Shown piece after piece: positions 7,703-16,242 of a stretch of 64,000 bases of DNA. Numbering within the stretch: position 1 is the first letter of the stretch; each line of letters opens with the position of its first letter. The notes below the pieces were generated by a model, which was not told where the DNA came from, did not search any database, and saw only the letters and a list, made by a program, of their open reading frames with translations. This stretch comes from G963666535 sp963666535. GTDB lineage: Bacteria; Bacillota; Clostridia; Oscillospirales; Oscillospiraceae. Made by a program: the position numbers and the translations under genes. The DNA lies in assembly GCA_963666535.1 (NCBI GenBank), contig OY762913.1:930001-994000 (forward strand), given 5' to 3'.

Positions 7703-9370
7703 ATGAAAACCGATATCGAAATTGCCCAGAGCGCGACGATGCTTCCCATCTCGGCCATTGCGGAAAAGGCGGGGATTGACGAAAGTCTGCTGGAGTATTA
7801 CGGCAGAGTGAAAGCAAAGATCGACATTACCTCCCTGCGGGATAAGCCCCGCCGCGGAAAACTGATTTTAGTTACCGCCATCAACCCCACGCCTGCGGGC
7901 GAGGGGAAAACCACCACCAGCGTTGGCCTGGCCGACGCATTGTCCAAGCTGGGGAAGAACACCATGCTTTGCCTGCGCGAGCCGTCACTCGGTCCTGTGT
8001 TTGGCGTCAAGGGCGGGGCTGCCGGCGGCGGTATGTCCCAGGTGGTACCCATGGAGGATATCAATCTCCACTTCACCGGGGATTTCCACGCCATCGGTGC
8101 GGCGAACAATCTGCTGGCCGCACTGCTGGACAATCACATTCAGCAGGGGAATGCGCTGGGGATTGACGTGAAGAAGATCACCTGGCGGCGCTGCATGGAT
8201 ATGAACGACAGGCAGCTGCGAAACGTCATTGATGGTCTCGGCGGGCGGATGCAGGGCGTCCCGCGGGAGGATGGCTTTGACATCACCGTGGCATCCGAAA
8301 TCATGGCAGTGCTGTGCCTGTCCTCCGGGCTGAAAGACCTGAAGGAACGTCTCTCCCGTATGGTGGTTGCCTATACCTATGAAGACAAGCCGGTGACGGC
8401 TGCCGACCTGAAGGCGCAGGGCGCCATGGCCGCACTTTTGAAGGATGCGATCAAGCCCAACTTGGTGCAGACCTTGGAAAACAATCCGGCGCTGATTCAC
8501 GGTGGCCCCTTCGCCAACATCGCCCATGGATGCAACTCCATTTCCGCCACAGATACCGCCATGAAGTTGGCCGACTATGTGGTGACCGAGGCTGGCTTTG
8601 GTGCCGATCTGGGCGCCGAAAAGTTTTTGGATATTAAGTGCCGCGCCGCTGGGTTCCGCCCCGACGCCGTGGTGATTGTGGCGACTGTCAAGGCGCTGAA
8701 ATATAATGGCGGCGTACCCAAGGCCGAGCTGGGCAAGGAAAATGTGGCGGCGCTGAAAAAGGGGATTCCCAACCTGCTCAGGCATGTGGAGAATATCACC
8801 CGGGTGTTTGGACTTCCCGCGGTGGTTGCCATCAACCGGTTTGATCATGATAGCGCCGCCGAGTTGGAGCTGATCAGCAGGGAATGCGCCAAAAGCGGTG
8901 TGAATGTGGCCCTGTCTCAGGTGTGGGCCAAGGGCGGCGCCGGCGGTGAAGACCTTGCCCGGGAAGTCCTGCGCGTCATGGATGAGGAGAAGAATGACTT
9001 CCGGTTTGCCTACGAGCTGGATGCTACCCTCAAGGAGAAAATAGAGGCAATTGCAACGAAGATCTACGGCGCCGACGGCGTCAATTTCTCCGCCGCCGCC
9101 GAGAAGGAACTGGGTCGTCTGCAGGAACTGGGTTACGGTAAGCTGCCTGTCTGTATGGCAAAGACCCAGTATTCGCTCACGGACGATGCGACCAAGCTGG
9201 GCGCCCCGACGGGGTTCCGTATTACGGTGGGCAAAGTGAAGGTTTCCGCCGGGGCAGGCTTCGTGGTTGCCCTGACCGGCGATATCATGACCATGCCGGG
9301 ACTCCCCAAAATACCGGCGGCGGAAAGCATTGACGTGGATGAAAATGGGAAGATTACCGGCCTGTTTTAA
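7703..9370 (+). CDS. fhs: Formate--tetrahydrofolate ligase
   Basis: Makes 10-formyl-tetrahydrofolate from formate, THF and ATP, feeding purine synthesis and one-carbon (acetogenic-type) metabolism. At 555 aa it has the full family length. The ATP-binding loop 'PTPAGEGKTTT' is near residue 65 and is followed by 'LREPSLGPVFGVKGGAAGGG', a family signature. I use the ATG at 7703 with AAGGAG upstream instead of the earlier frame start. Controlled by the ZTP riboswitch just upstream and closed by a terminator at 9412. Confidence 0.97.
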   Translation: MKTDIEIAQSATMLPISAIAEKAGIDESLLEYYGRVKAKIDITSLRDKPRRGKLILVTAINPTPAGEGKTTTSVGLADALSKLGKNTMLCLREPSLGPVFGVKGGAAGGGMSQVVPMEDINLHFTGDFHAIGAANNLLAALLDNHIQQGNALGIDVKKITWRRCMDMNDRQLRNVIDGLGGRMQGVPREDGFDITVASEIMAVLCLSSGLKDLKERLSRMVVAYTYEDKPVTAADLKAQGAMAALLKDAIKPNLVQTLENNPALIHGGPFANIAHGCNSISATDTAMKLADYVVTEAGFGADLGAEKFLDIKCRAAGFRPDAVVIVATVKALKYNGGVPKAELGKENVAALKKGIPNLLRHVENITRVFGLPAVVAINRFDHDSAAELELISRECAKSGVNVALSQVWAKGGAGGEDLAREVLRVMDEEKNDFRFAYELDATLKEKIEAIATKIYGADGVNFSAAAEKELGRLQELGYGKLPVCMAKTQYSLTDDATKLGAPTGFRITVGKVKVSAGAGFVVALTGDIMTMPGLPKIPAAESIDVDENGKITGLF

Positions 9371-9411
9371 AGCCATAGACACAACTGCCACGAATGTCCC
9401 GATTGAATGAG

Positions 9412-9461
9412 AAAAGGCCCGACAAAGAGCACCGAAGGTGGCTCTTTGCCGGGCCTTTTTT
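9412..9461. terminator. Terminator after fhs
   Basis: A long GC-rich stem (about 9413-9430 with 9441-9459) followed by T. It also faces the convergent gene at 9574. Confidence 0.85.
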
Positions 9462-9573
9462 GCGCATGATAGCACAAGGCAGCAGGGCTGCTGTCAAAAC
9501 AGGGAAGGCGAAAGCAGACAGGCCGAAAGGGTAGATGCTTTTTGGGTGGAGAAGCTGGAGGGCAAAACCGGCG

Positions 9574-10818
9574 TCAAGGATCACTGGGAAAAGACAACAG
9601 CTGAGCCTCCCATCCGGAGTCAGAGACCCATCCGTCAGGGCGCTGCTGCAAATAGTGCCGCAGCAGCGCGCGCTCCGTGCCGCCAAGGGCGGAAAACAGT
9701 GCCAGACTGTCGTCGCCCCAAAAGCAAGTGTTTAACACTTCTGCCAAATCAAACAGACTGTGTATGTGCCGCTTGACCATGGCAATCTTGTCTGAAAGGA
9801 ACCGGCAATCGGAAATTTCCTGGATCAGCGCCCGCAGCGCCTCATCGCAAAGCATGGGCCCGTCTATAAACTGGGAAACGGATCCGCTGGGTTCCGCCGG
9901 GCAGTGCAGGGATAAAAATATGCCGCTCAGACTTCCACTTTTTGACGCGGTCTCGATCCGTGGTGCCAATTGGAGCATGGCATCCAGCAAATATTGCTGT
10001 TCCGCGTTCTCTGTGATGCCCAAGGCGCAGGATAACGCGCCGCAGCCCTGGGTCAATTGCAGCAAAATGTCTTCCGCGGTGCAGCCTTGAAAACGAAAGA
10101 GTAATTCCTCCTGCTCTGCGGCGGTGAGGTCAAGACCGGTAATGTCCTGCTGCAGCAGGGCACAGCCCACCGCATTGACCGCCACCGGCTCGTACAGGTT
10201 GATCAGCAGCTCACGGTAGTCCGGACAGTAGCTTTGCAGCAGCAGAATCATCCGCTGGGAATCGAAGTGATGGCAAAAAGCATTTTCCAGCACCAAATGT
10301 TGCAGGTACTGGCAGATATATTCGATGCCCTGCAGCTGTTCTGACACCGGGATGCAAAGCTGGTAATCGATGCTGCAGGGGACCTCATGGGCGAAAAAGA
10401 GGGGGTCATAGTGCTTGAAAAAGGAGCCGATTTCGTCCAGCGTATCACGGTAAGAAACATTGTCGATGTCCGGGGCACTGCGCAGCGCCTGTTCTAAAAG
10501 CAGCTTTCCGGCTTCCACCTGCTGCTGAATAACGCCTCGGCCAGCGTCCAGCAGTGCCTGCATCGTATCGGTCTTCAGCATGTCAGGCTTTCCGCTTGTC
10601 TTCAGATACAGCCCAATGGAAAAGCAAATCGATTTCAGCAATTCCTGGGCCGTTTCTATGGGGACCGAGGTGCTGTCTCCCATGGTGTACCGCTGGGTGC
10701 GCTGTCCCAGCAGCAGCCATAGCCGTCGCTGGATCAGAGTAAGGTCTTCACTGCTGAATGTGCCGTCTTGCAACGCTCCGTTCGTGAGGCGGGCAAGGTA
10801 GGCTTCACTTTCCTCCAT
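9574..10818 (-). CDS. Conserved Clostridia protein of unknown function (DUF6179-like)
   Basis: A 414-aa soluble protein, rich in Leu and Gln, with no signal peptide or obvious membrane segment. I see no catalytic motif. From memory it looks like the large partner of a two-gene set found in Oscillospiraceae and relatives (DUF6179), usually next to a DUF6323 gene, as here (8 bp upstream at 10827). The family name is a recollection, not a search result. The pair is transcribed as one unit on the minus strand. Confidence 0.7.
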   Translation of the reverse strand: MEESEAYLARLTNGALQDGTFSSEDLTLIQRRLWLLLGQRTQRYTMGDSTSVPIETAQELLKSICFSIGLYLKTSGKPDMLKTDTMQALLDAGRGVIQQQVEAGKLLLEQALRSAPDIDNVSYRDTLDEIGSFFKHYDPLFFAHEVPCSIDYQLCIPVSEQLQGIEYICQYLQHLVLENAFCHHFDSQRMILLLQSYCPDYRELLINLYEPVAVNAVGCALLQQDITGLDLTAAEQEELLFRFQGCTAEDILLQLTQGCGALSCALGITENAEQQYLLDAMLQLAPRIETASKSGSLSGIFLSLHCPAEPSGSVSQFIDGPMLCDEALRALIQEISDCRFLSDKIAMVKRHIHSLFDLAEVLNTCFWGDDSLALFSALGGTERALLRHYLQQRPDGWVSDSGWEAQLLSFPSDP

Positions 10819-10826
10819 AAATCCTC

Positions 10827-11300
10827 CTAAAAGGGACGGCCGTACCGGTCGGTATCGTCCGTCTCATATCCATACCGTGTGTTCCGGCACAGCTCCTCAA
10901 GAGTCGTGCCCAGCAAATAGTCCAGCGAACCCTGGCAGCATCCATCAAAGCTCTTTTTCATAAAAGCGATTAATTCATCGTCTGGAATCTTGTCCTCCGA
11001 TTCGTTTTTAAAGTAGTAAAAGGCGTCCTGCAGCGTTAGGACTGCATCCTCGTAGTTTTCCCGCGTCAGGTAGGGGGAGTCGCAAAAAGCGGTAACCAGC
11101 ATGTTCAAGATGCCCGGCCCAAATTCAATGCGTCCGGTGTTGGTCAGTGCCGCAAAGCGGCGTTCCACCAGCGAATGGATCTGCTGCTCGGAAAGGAAAA
11201 GGCCATATCCTGCCGTCAGTTCATTGCATGCCCGTAATTCTTCCTCCGCCTGCATTTTTTGCATGCCGATCAGGGAAAGAGAAAAATTGTTTTCCATCAA
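10827..11300 (-). CDS. Conserved Clostridia protein of unknown function (DUF6323-like)
   Basis: A 157-aa acidic, helical protein beginning 'MMENNFSLSLIGMQKMQAEE' and preceded by a GGAGG ribosome site. It forms a tight two-gene unit with the 414-aa protein downstream (8-bp gap). No catalytic motif or membrane segment is visible. The DUF6323 resemblance is from memory. The conserved pairing suggests the two proteins act together, but nothing in the sequence says how. Confidence 0.7.
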   Translation of the reverse strand: MMENNFSLSLIGMQKMQAEEELRACNELTAGYGLFLSEQQIHSLVERRFAALTNTGRIEFGPGILNMLVTAFCDSPYLTRENYEDAVLTLQDAFYYFKNESEDKIPDDELIAFMKKSFDGCCQGSLDYLLGTTLEELCRNTRYGYETDDTDRYGRPF

Positions 11301-11386
11301 ACCGCCTCCTCCCTATAGCATACGCATTACACGATGGGATTACAAGGCTTGAATTTTTGTCTAATTTGTGGTAATATAAGTGCAAG

Positions 11387-11431
11387 AAAAAAAGGCTCCT
11401 GGGCATTGACACAATGCCCAGGAGCCTTTTT
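11387..11431. terminator. Strong symmetrical terminator
   Basis: A perfect stem of about 20 bp (AAAAGGCTCCTGGGCATTG and its complement) around a 4-base loop, with A- and T-tracts on both sides, so it can work in both directions. The flanking 11301-11637 stretch holds no other feature that I can see. Confidence 0.8.
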
Positions 11432-11637
11432 GCCAGGAAACGGCCTGTTTGAATCGCCGACGATCTCTCCGGGGGACAGGCTTCTTGCATTCTTGTTTAG
11501 CCGACTTCTTCTGTTTTTGCCGGATGCCGCATGTTTGCTGAAGCTGTGGGTTATACTATCAGCGCTGTGAAATGCTGGAATTGGCTCCATGACGGATGCT
11601 CCGCCACCGCCATGTTTCGCTGAAAGGGGAAATTGCT

Positions 11638-11838
11638 TTGAACGACGAAAACCTGTATTATCCACTGGAAGAGGATAGCCTGGACCAAAATATTGTGGTC
11701 TCATCTACCGATTGCACAGGGCTTATACCCACGGCCCCAGTCTGTGGCGCGGATGCAAAATCATATACGGATTTATACCATGTTCCACGACCGGGCAAAA
11801 AACCGCTTAAAAACCGGCCTGCAAAAAGAATGGATTAG
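11638..11838 (+). CDS. Small hypothetical protein (66 aa)
   Basis: The frame starts at a TTG behind AAAGGGGAAA and reads MNDENLYYPLEEDSLDQNIV, with a short proline/lysine-rich tail. It is acidic at the front and basic at the end, with two cysteines. I have seen similar short 'NLYYPLEE' proteins in Oscillospiraceae but know no function. A terminator follows within 15 bp, which supports a real gene. Confidence 0.6.
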   Translation: MNDENLYYPLEEDSLDQNIVVSSTDCTGLIPTAPVCGADAKSYTDLYHVPRPGKKPLKNRPAKRMD

Positions 11839-11847
11839 CAGGTTCTG

Positions 11848-11881
11848 GCTCGGCTGATTATGATAATCTGCCGAGCTTTTG
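11848..11881 (+). terminator. Terminator after the 66-aa gene
   Basis: GCTCGGCTGATTA pairs with TAATCTGCCGAGC (one mismatch) and is followed by TTTTG. Confidence 0.75.
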
Positions 11882-11907
11882 TTTGCCTGTCGCGGCTGAA
11901 AGAATCA

Positions 11908-12453
11908 TCATTCATACAAAATGCGCTCTTTTTTCAGTTTTTTTGCCTTTGAACAAGTTTTAAAAAAGCCAAAACCCATCAATAAGCCTAGCATCAGACA
12001 AGAAATTCCGATTTCTAAATTTCCGCCCAGTATTCTGCGACTGAAAAATAAGGATAGATTACTCAGACCAAAGGCAAGATCCATGATGAAAAAGGGCAAA
12101 ATGAGCAGGGAAATCCTGTTCAGATGTTTGATCCGAGAATCAATATCGGAAAACAAATCAAACGCCCCATCGGTAACCTTTTTTTTGAAATAGCTCCATC
12201 TTAGTACATTTCCGATGTATTTTGCCCCGGTATCCTCCAGAAACCGGATGTATTGCAGGCTTTCTGCATGGGTGGGCAGATTTTCGAGCAATTCAAGACG
12301 ATAGGTATATTCACCTGGATCCCCTTCTTCAAATACATACCGGCACCAGCCCACACTGACAAGCTGCAATCCCTTTGAAGCCATTTCATTGAGCCATTTT
12401 TCTTCTTGATCAAAATTCCAAACCCAGAAACCCCTGTAAACGGTTCTTCTCAT
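11908..12453 (-). CDS. DUF2812 domain membrane protein
   Basis: A 181-aa protein whose first half ('RGFWVWNFDQEEKWLNEMASKG' region) matches the DUF2812 family. Two membrane segments follow at about residues 115-140 and 147-170. DUF2812 genes are usually partners of PadR-type regulators, as here: the start overlaps the padR stop by 4 bp. The pair is thought to handle envelope or transport stress in Firmicutes, but that role is inference from context. Confidence 0.8.
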   Translation of the reverse strand: MRRTVYRGFWVWNFDQEEKWLNEMASKGLQLVSVGWCRYVFEEGDPGEYTYRLELLENLPTHAESLQYIRFLEDTGAKYIGNVLRWSYFKKKVTDGAFDLFSDIDSRIKHLNRISLLILPFFIMDLAFGLSNLSLFFSRRILGGNLEIGISCLMLGLLMGFGFFKTCSKAKKLKKERILYE

Positions 12454-12773
12454 ATCTGCGCCCCCTCTGCGATCGCTTTCCCGTTTTGGATGAGTTCTTC
12501 CAACCGAGCGATTTCATTGCTGACGGTCTGCTTCCCTTGCTCGGTTATCTCATATTCTTTTTTCCTGTTCGCATCTTCATTTGGCAAAGCGCGGATCCAG
12601 CCCTTTTGAAGCAATGTATTGATTGCCCCGTATAGAGTTCCTGCCGCCAAGTTTACACGCCCTTTGGAAAGCGCCTCGACATTTTGCATAATCCCATATC
12701 CATGCAGAGGGGAATAGAGCGAAAGCAGAATGTAAAAAACCGCTTCCGTCAGTGCGATGCTTGTAGTTGGCAT
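12450..12773 (-). CDS. PadR family transcriptional regulator
   Basis: A 107-aa winged-helix repressor of the short PadR class, with the family pattern 'ILLSLYSPLHGYGIMQNVEALSKGRV...GTLYGAINTLLQKGWI' and a short C-terminal dimerisation helix. I use the ATG at 12773 behind GGAGCAG. It is the first gene of the padR-DUF2812 unit. A perfect 18-bp palindrome 32-70 bp upstream is the obvious autoregulatory operator. Confidence 0.9.
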   Translation of the reverse strand: MPTTSIALTEAVFYILLSLYSPLHGYGIMQNVEALSKGRVNLAAGTLYGAINTLLQKGWIRALPNEDANRKKEYEITEQGKQTVSNEIARLEELIQNGKAIAEGAQI

Positions 12774-12804
12774 AATAGCTGCTCCAATCATATCGTTAAA
12801 CGTT

Positions 12805-12843
12805 ATACCGTATCCCGATATATATTATATCGGGATACGGTAT
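12805..12843. promoter_or_regulatory. Palindromic operator of the PadR unit
   Basis: ATACCGTATCCCGATATA and its exact reverse complement are separated by three bases (12805-12822 and 12826-12843). It lies directly upstream of padR, where a dimeric PadR protein would repress its own promoter. Confidence 0.75.
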
Positions 12844-13015
12844 AATTGTCAATGGCTTTTTGGGAAGGAAAAGTGAGTTAGCCTAGGAAACCGTGCAGAT
12901 CAGTACCTGCCGCACATCTGATGCAGGGAGTGTTTTCCGCCCATTTATTATGATAATATTTGTAGGGCAAGTGCATATAGATAGAGTGGAATAATAATAA
13001 CAGGATGTGATAAAG

Positions 13016-13795
13016 ATGGACAATCTTAAGGTGAAGCTGATGGGTATGATTGATTCTATCATAACAAATATTGTTGTATCCATTGTTGTAACTGCGGTTA
13101 TCAATCTTATTCCAGTCATGAAGCAATTTTTATCTGAAATTTTTAGTGATAACATGATGATCGCATCCGCGTTTGTCTTGCTATTTACGTTCCTGTTGTT
13201 TGATTTTGGCAAGCGAAAAGTGTTTTACTATACAATATATTTAGTGAAAAATGAAATCAAGCGGGTTTATGACTATTACAATTATACGATGACGTTCATC
13301 GACCAGGAGACAATTCAGTGTAATATTAAGTTTAAATATAAAAATACAAGAAGCAGTATGAATAGCGATAATTTTGCCTTTAAATGGCAGGGAAGCAGCT
13401 ACAGCATAAAATCAGTTACAAATGGCTATATTTTAGAAAAGTTAAAAAATAATAATGGATTTGAGGAATATCTCATTCAATTTCCGCGGATAATAAAGAG
13501 AAATGAAAACGTTGAGGTGGAATTGGCGATTGACTTATTTGATGCAAATCACACCTCCATTCCGGAAATGCAATACAATACAAATAACCCCACAAAAAAT
13601 TTAAAAATGGAACTTAATATTCCAAACAACATAAAACTTGATTACGTAACAAAAGAGTGCTTGATCGGGAATTCAGAATATGCGGTGCTGTCAGAAAGCT
13701 GCAATATACAAACAAGACAATTTATCATGCAAAAGAAAAAACCTCTATTTTTACATAAATATAAGTTTGCATGGCAGTTTTCAAAGCAACTGTAA
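13016..13795 (+). CDS. Hypothetical membrane-anchored protein
   Basis: A 259-aa protein of AT-rich codon use, unlike the GC-rich core genes, suggesting transfer. Two hydrophobic segments (about residues 12-37 and 45-63) are followed by a soluble, beta-rich part of about 190 residues. I do not recognise the family. The start could also be the GTG at 13007. It stands alone, with a hairpin at 13903 as its likely terminator; no neighbour suggests a function. Confidence 0.6.
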   Translation: MDNLKVKLMGMIDSIITNIVVSIVVTAVINLIPVMKQFLSEIFSDNMMIASAFVLLFTFLLFDFGKRKVFYYTIYLVKNEIKRVYDYYNYTMTFIDQETIQCNIKFKYKNTRSSMNSDNFAFKWQGSSYSIKSVTNGYILEKLKNNNGFEEYLIQFPRIIKRNENVEVELAIDLFDANHTSIPEMQYNTNNPTKNLKMELNIPNNIKLDYVTKECLIGNSEYAVLSESCNIQTRQFIMQKKKPLFLHKYKFAWQFSKQL

Positions 13796-13902
13796 CCAAA
13801 TTTATATTTTGCTGCTATACTATAGTAGTACAGGTTTTGGAGGGATGGAAATGGAAGTCGATGGGTGATGCTTCGCGCGATGCGATCTTTCAATAATTTT
13901 GT

Positions 13903-13933
13903 AATGGGACGTGCCGTTTGGTGCGTCCCATTT
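13903..13933 (+). terminator. Hairpin after the 259-aa gene
   Basis: AATGGGACG and CGTCCCATT flank a 13-base loop. The rest of 13796-14134 shows no gene I can support. Confidence 0.5.
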
Positions 13934-14134
13934 GGGCTTCTTGGACAGAAAAAAGGCTGCAGCCCCAAATAGAGCACTTAAAAACGTGGGAGCGCCAAAG
14001 GTGGAAAAGCAAAAAAGAAGGCAGGACCAGTGCCGATGAAACCGATGCAACAGCAGGGATTCAAAAAGCAGACATCCGTTCATCATCGTGAAAGAATGCC
14101 TGCTTTTGCTTCGACACACGGATAACCTCTCGGT

Positions 14135-14593
14135 TTAGTGATTGTGTGCAGCCTCAGCGTCTGCTTTTGTTTTATGAACGGTACCCTTTGGGTGCTGTGG
14201 CGGCGCGTAAATGGAATACAGCTTTATTGGGACATTACCCAAATTGACCAGGTTGTGCCATGTCCCGGCAGGTATAATGAACGCATACCCGTCAGAAACT
14301 TTTCGTTGGAAAGATAAGTTGTCCCGAGTATTGCCCATCTTTACAAGTCCACAACCTTGCTCAAGCCGTATAAATTGGTCAAGATCGGGGTGATTCTCCA
14401 GCCCGATCTCCTCTCCGACCTGAATGCTCATCAAGGTTAACTGCAAATGGGTTCCCGTCCAAAGTGCGGTGCGAAATGCACAATTTTCCTTCGTCTCTTG
14501 ATCAATGTTGATGACAAGCGGATGTGGCCCACGATCTGATAACACAGGGTTGTTTGCATTCATGCCGTATGGGCAGGGGCAGTTCCAATTCAT
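14135..14593 (-). CDS. Cupin domain protein
   Basis: A 152-aa single-domain cupin. The metal-binding histidine motifs appear as 'EIGLENHPDLDQFIRLEQG' and 'IIPAGTWHNLVNLG'. Such small cupins are annotated as mannose-6-phosphate isomerase-like or sugar/ligand-binding proteins; the ligand cannot be told here. The start is firm, with AAAGGAG upstream. It is monocistronic and points away from the damaged region to its right. Confidence 0.85.
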   Translation of the reverse strand: MNWNCPCPYGMNANNPVLSDRGPHPLVINIDQETKENCAFRTALWTGTHLQLTLMSIQVGEEIGLENHPDLDQFIRLEQGCGLVKMGNTRDNLSFQRKVSDGYAFIIPAGTWHNLVNLGNVPIKLYSIYAPPQHPKGTVHKTKADAEAAHNH

Positions 14594-14866
14594 GTTTGCT
14601 CAGCTCCTTTTTCCTACCTATACACCATCGTATGAACTGTGATTTCAAAATGTGTTTTAGGGGCACCCTGGGGTTTTGCACAGAAAACAGATTGGTAGAA
14701 ATAGAATTGGGAAGTGGGTACCAATGTAAACGCGAAAGGCAAACTGTCTTACAGAACGCAGTTTGTCCCACTGGCTTTAGTAAGTTTCGGTATGATTGCT
14801 CTGCCTGTGCAAGATTTTATAATGAATTAACAAGACAATGGCAGCCAATTTTACATTATATGCTTA

Positions 14867-14968
14867 TACAGGATCGACAAGCAGTCAAACCTTGCGGAAC
14901 TTCTGCAGTCTGCGGCGGAAAATGGGAAGCACGTCACGGTACTGATGGAGCTTCGTGCCAAATTTGAA
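14867..14968 (+). pseudogene. Fragment of a polyphosphate kinase (ppk1) gene
   Basis: One frame reads YRIDKQSNLAELLQ, then 'ENGKHVTVLMELRAKFE', which matches the conserved central part of polyphosphate kinase 1. The frame has no start of its own and the similarity stops after about 34 codons. In the surrounding gene-free stretch (14594-15451) I see only short degenerate frames, so this is a remnant of a deleted gene. Confidence 0.6.
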
Positions 14969-15451
14969 GTTCTTTTACTGCCAGAAATATTTTGTGGAAA
15001 AGGCAATAGAACAGGCCAAGCAGAACTCAGCACCCAAGGGAAGGCTTTTAAAACTTCTGCGTGGAGTTCAAATGAAAATGGGCAAGATAAGACCAATCTT
15101 TTTCGAAAAGATATTGTGGAAAAGACCGAGATTCATTACTGACAGATGTGCCCCGAACAATGAAAAATGTCTTTAAGACCGCTTTGTAAAAACATTTTTT
15201 TGATAGCAGACATTCTATAGAAAAGAAAATTCAACTTGCGTTGGGCTGGTTAAATTCGATAATGCTCAAATATTTATATAAAGAACCTGTTTTACTTGAC
15301 CACTTCAAGTGGGAAAAATGAAGCCGGGTTGGAAATAACATACCAAATAGCTAAAAAATTGGACGTTAAATTGCGGTATAACGGTTTGTCTGCCGCACAA
15401 ACTATGGCTGGATTCTCAATCCACAAATATAAAACAAGGAGATGCGATTTT

Positions 15452-15700
15452 ATGTCTAAGACACTGATTCCCAATGCCCGCGAGGCACTGAACAAGTTCA
15501 AGATGGAAGCTGCTAGCGAGGTTGGCGTCAACCTGAAGCAGGGTTATAATGGCGACCTGACTTCCCAGCAGGCCGGTTCCGTGGGTGGCCAGATGGTCAA
15601 AAAGATGACTACCATACGAAGCGTGAGTTACGAGCGAGATAACCGCATTATGCTGGGACACAAGCAAGAGGTGAGATATTCCTGTTCATTAGTGTCATAG
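15452..15700 (+). CDS. Alpha/beta-type small acid-soluble spore protein, altered C-terminus
   Basis: SASPs coat and protect DNA in dormant spores. The first 52 residues are a normal alpha/beta SASP: 'KFKMEAASEVGV' contains the GPR protease cleavage site, followed by the conserved 'GYNGDLTSQQAGSVGGQMVKKM'. The usual last ten or so residues are missing. From residue 53 the frame continues into unrelated sequence for 30 codons. The ATG has AAGGAG 10 bases upstream. The change coincides with the first stem of a candidate structured RNA (15608). Confidence 0.8.
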   Translation: MSKTLIPNAREALNKFKMEAASEVGVNLKQGYNGDLTSQQAGSVGGQMVKKMTTIRSVSYERDNRIMLGHKQEVRYSCSLVS

Positions 15701-15869
15701 CAACCGGATGGTAGTGCCGTGCTCTCTTTAATTCCTTCTCAGAGAAACTCAGGGAGAGGTGATGGATTAGCTGAGTCTACTGTCCGTCAACGCTTCGGAA
15801 GGTTGCCGCGCACCACAGCAAAAGAGTGAATTACAAGTGGACCTGCTGATGACCAGCAGGTTCACTTTT
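15608..15869 (+). ncRNA. Candidate structured RNA joined to the spore-protein gene
   Basis: Several perfect pairings fit a compact fold: ACTACCAT (15608) with ATGGTAGT (15704), GACAC with GTGTC inside that arm, CTCTC (15722) with GAGAG crossing ACTCAG (15745) with CTGAGT (15770) as a pseudoknot, and a CAAC-CTT/AAG-GTTG hairpin near 15788. An intrinsic terminator closes it. No coding frame explains the stretch. The RNA class is not identified; it might be a known family (for example raiA) or a remnant of a self-splicing insertion. Confidence 0.4.
15835..15869 (+). terminator. Terminator closing the candidate RNA
   Basis: AAGTGGACCTGCTG and CCAGCAGGTTCACTT form a stem with one G-T pair around a short loop, followed by T. 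The rest up to 16242 shows no gene. Confidence 0.7.
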
Positions 15870-16242
15870 GACGTCTGCGGAATTGTCGATTCCTTAAGAT
15901 AACTTTGAGAAATGCCGTCTCATAGCCCCCACTTGACTTCAGTGAGAATTGAGGCAGTATTTTCAAGGTTTAAACGACCTTGCTTCGGGGTCTTCCCTGA
16001 ATCTGATCCAAATTAGCCCACAACCTTCTTTGGTCTGTACAGAATTTATAGCTGCACAGATTGCAGCTAAGGTTGGTAAGCCCAATGTTGAATTTTTCTT
16101 GGTTGGACGCTGCTTTTGGTTGGAATTGATTGAAATACATGGTAGAATAAAACAATATTATGTAATAAAAAGGTAGTTGTGGATAGTAATAGAAAAAAGC
16201 GATTGACATAACAAGAAAAATCTATGTTAGGAGGTGCGCGCT

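Noticed and set aside
7985..9475. A 496-codon minus-strand frame opposite fhs
   Set aside because: Fully antisense to a gene with clear family motifs; no promoter or ribosome site.
14524..14967. A 147-codon plus-strand frame
   Set aside because: Its first part is antisense to the cupin gene and its end is out of frame with the ppk remnant; no coherent protein.
15608..15950. Definite group I intron in the spore-protein gene
   Set aside because: The insertion does not show a clear U-G splice pair or the usual P3-P7 core sequences, and the best frame-restoring junction does not end the insert with G. Kept only as an option for the candidate RNA.
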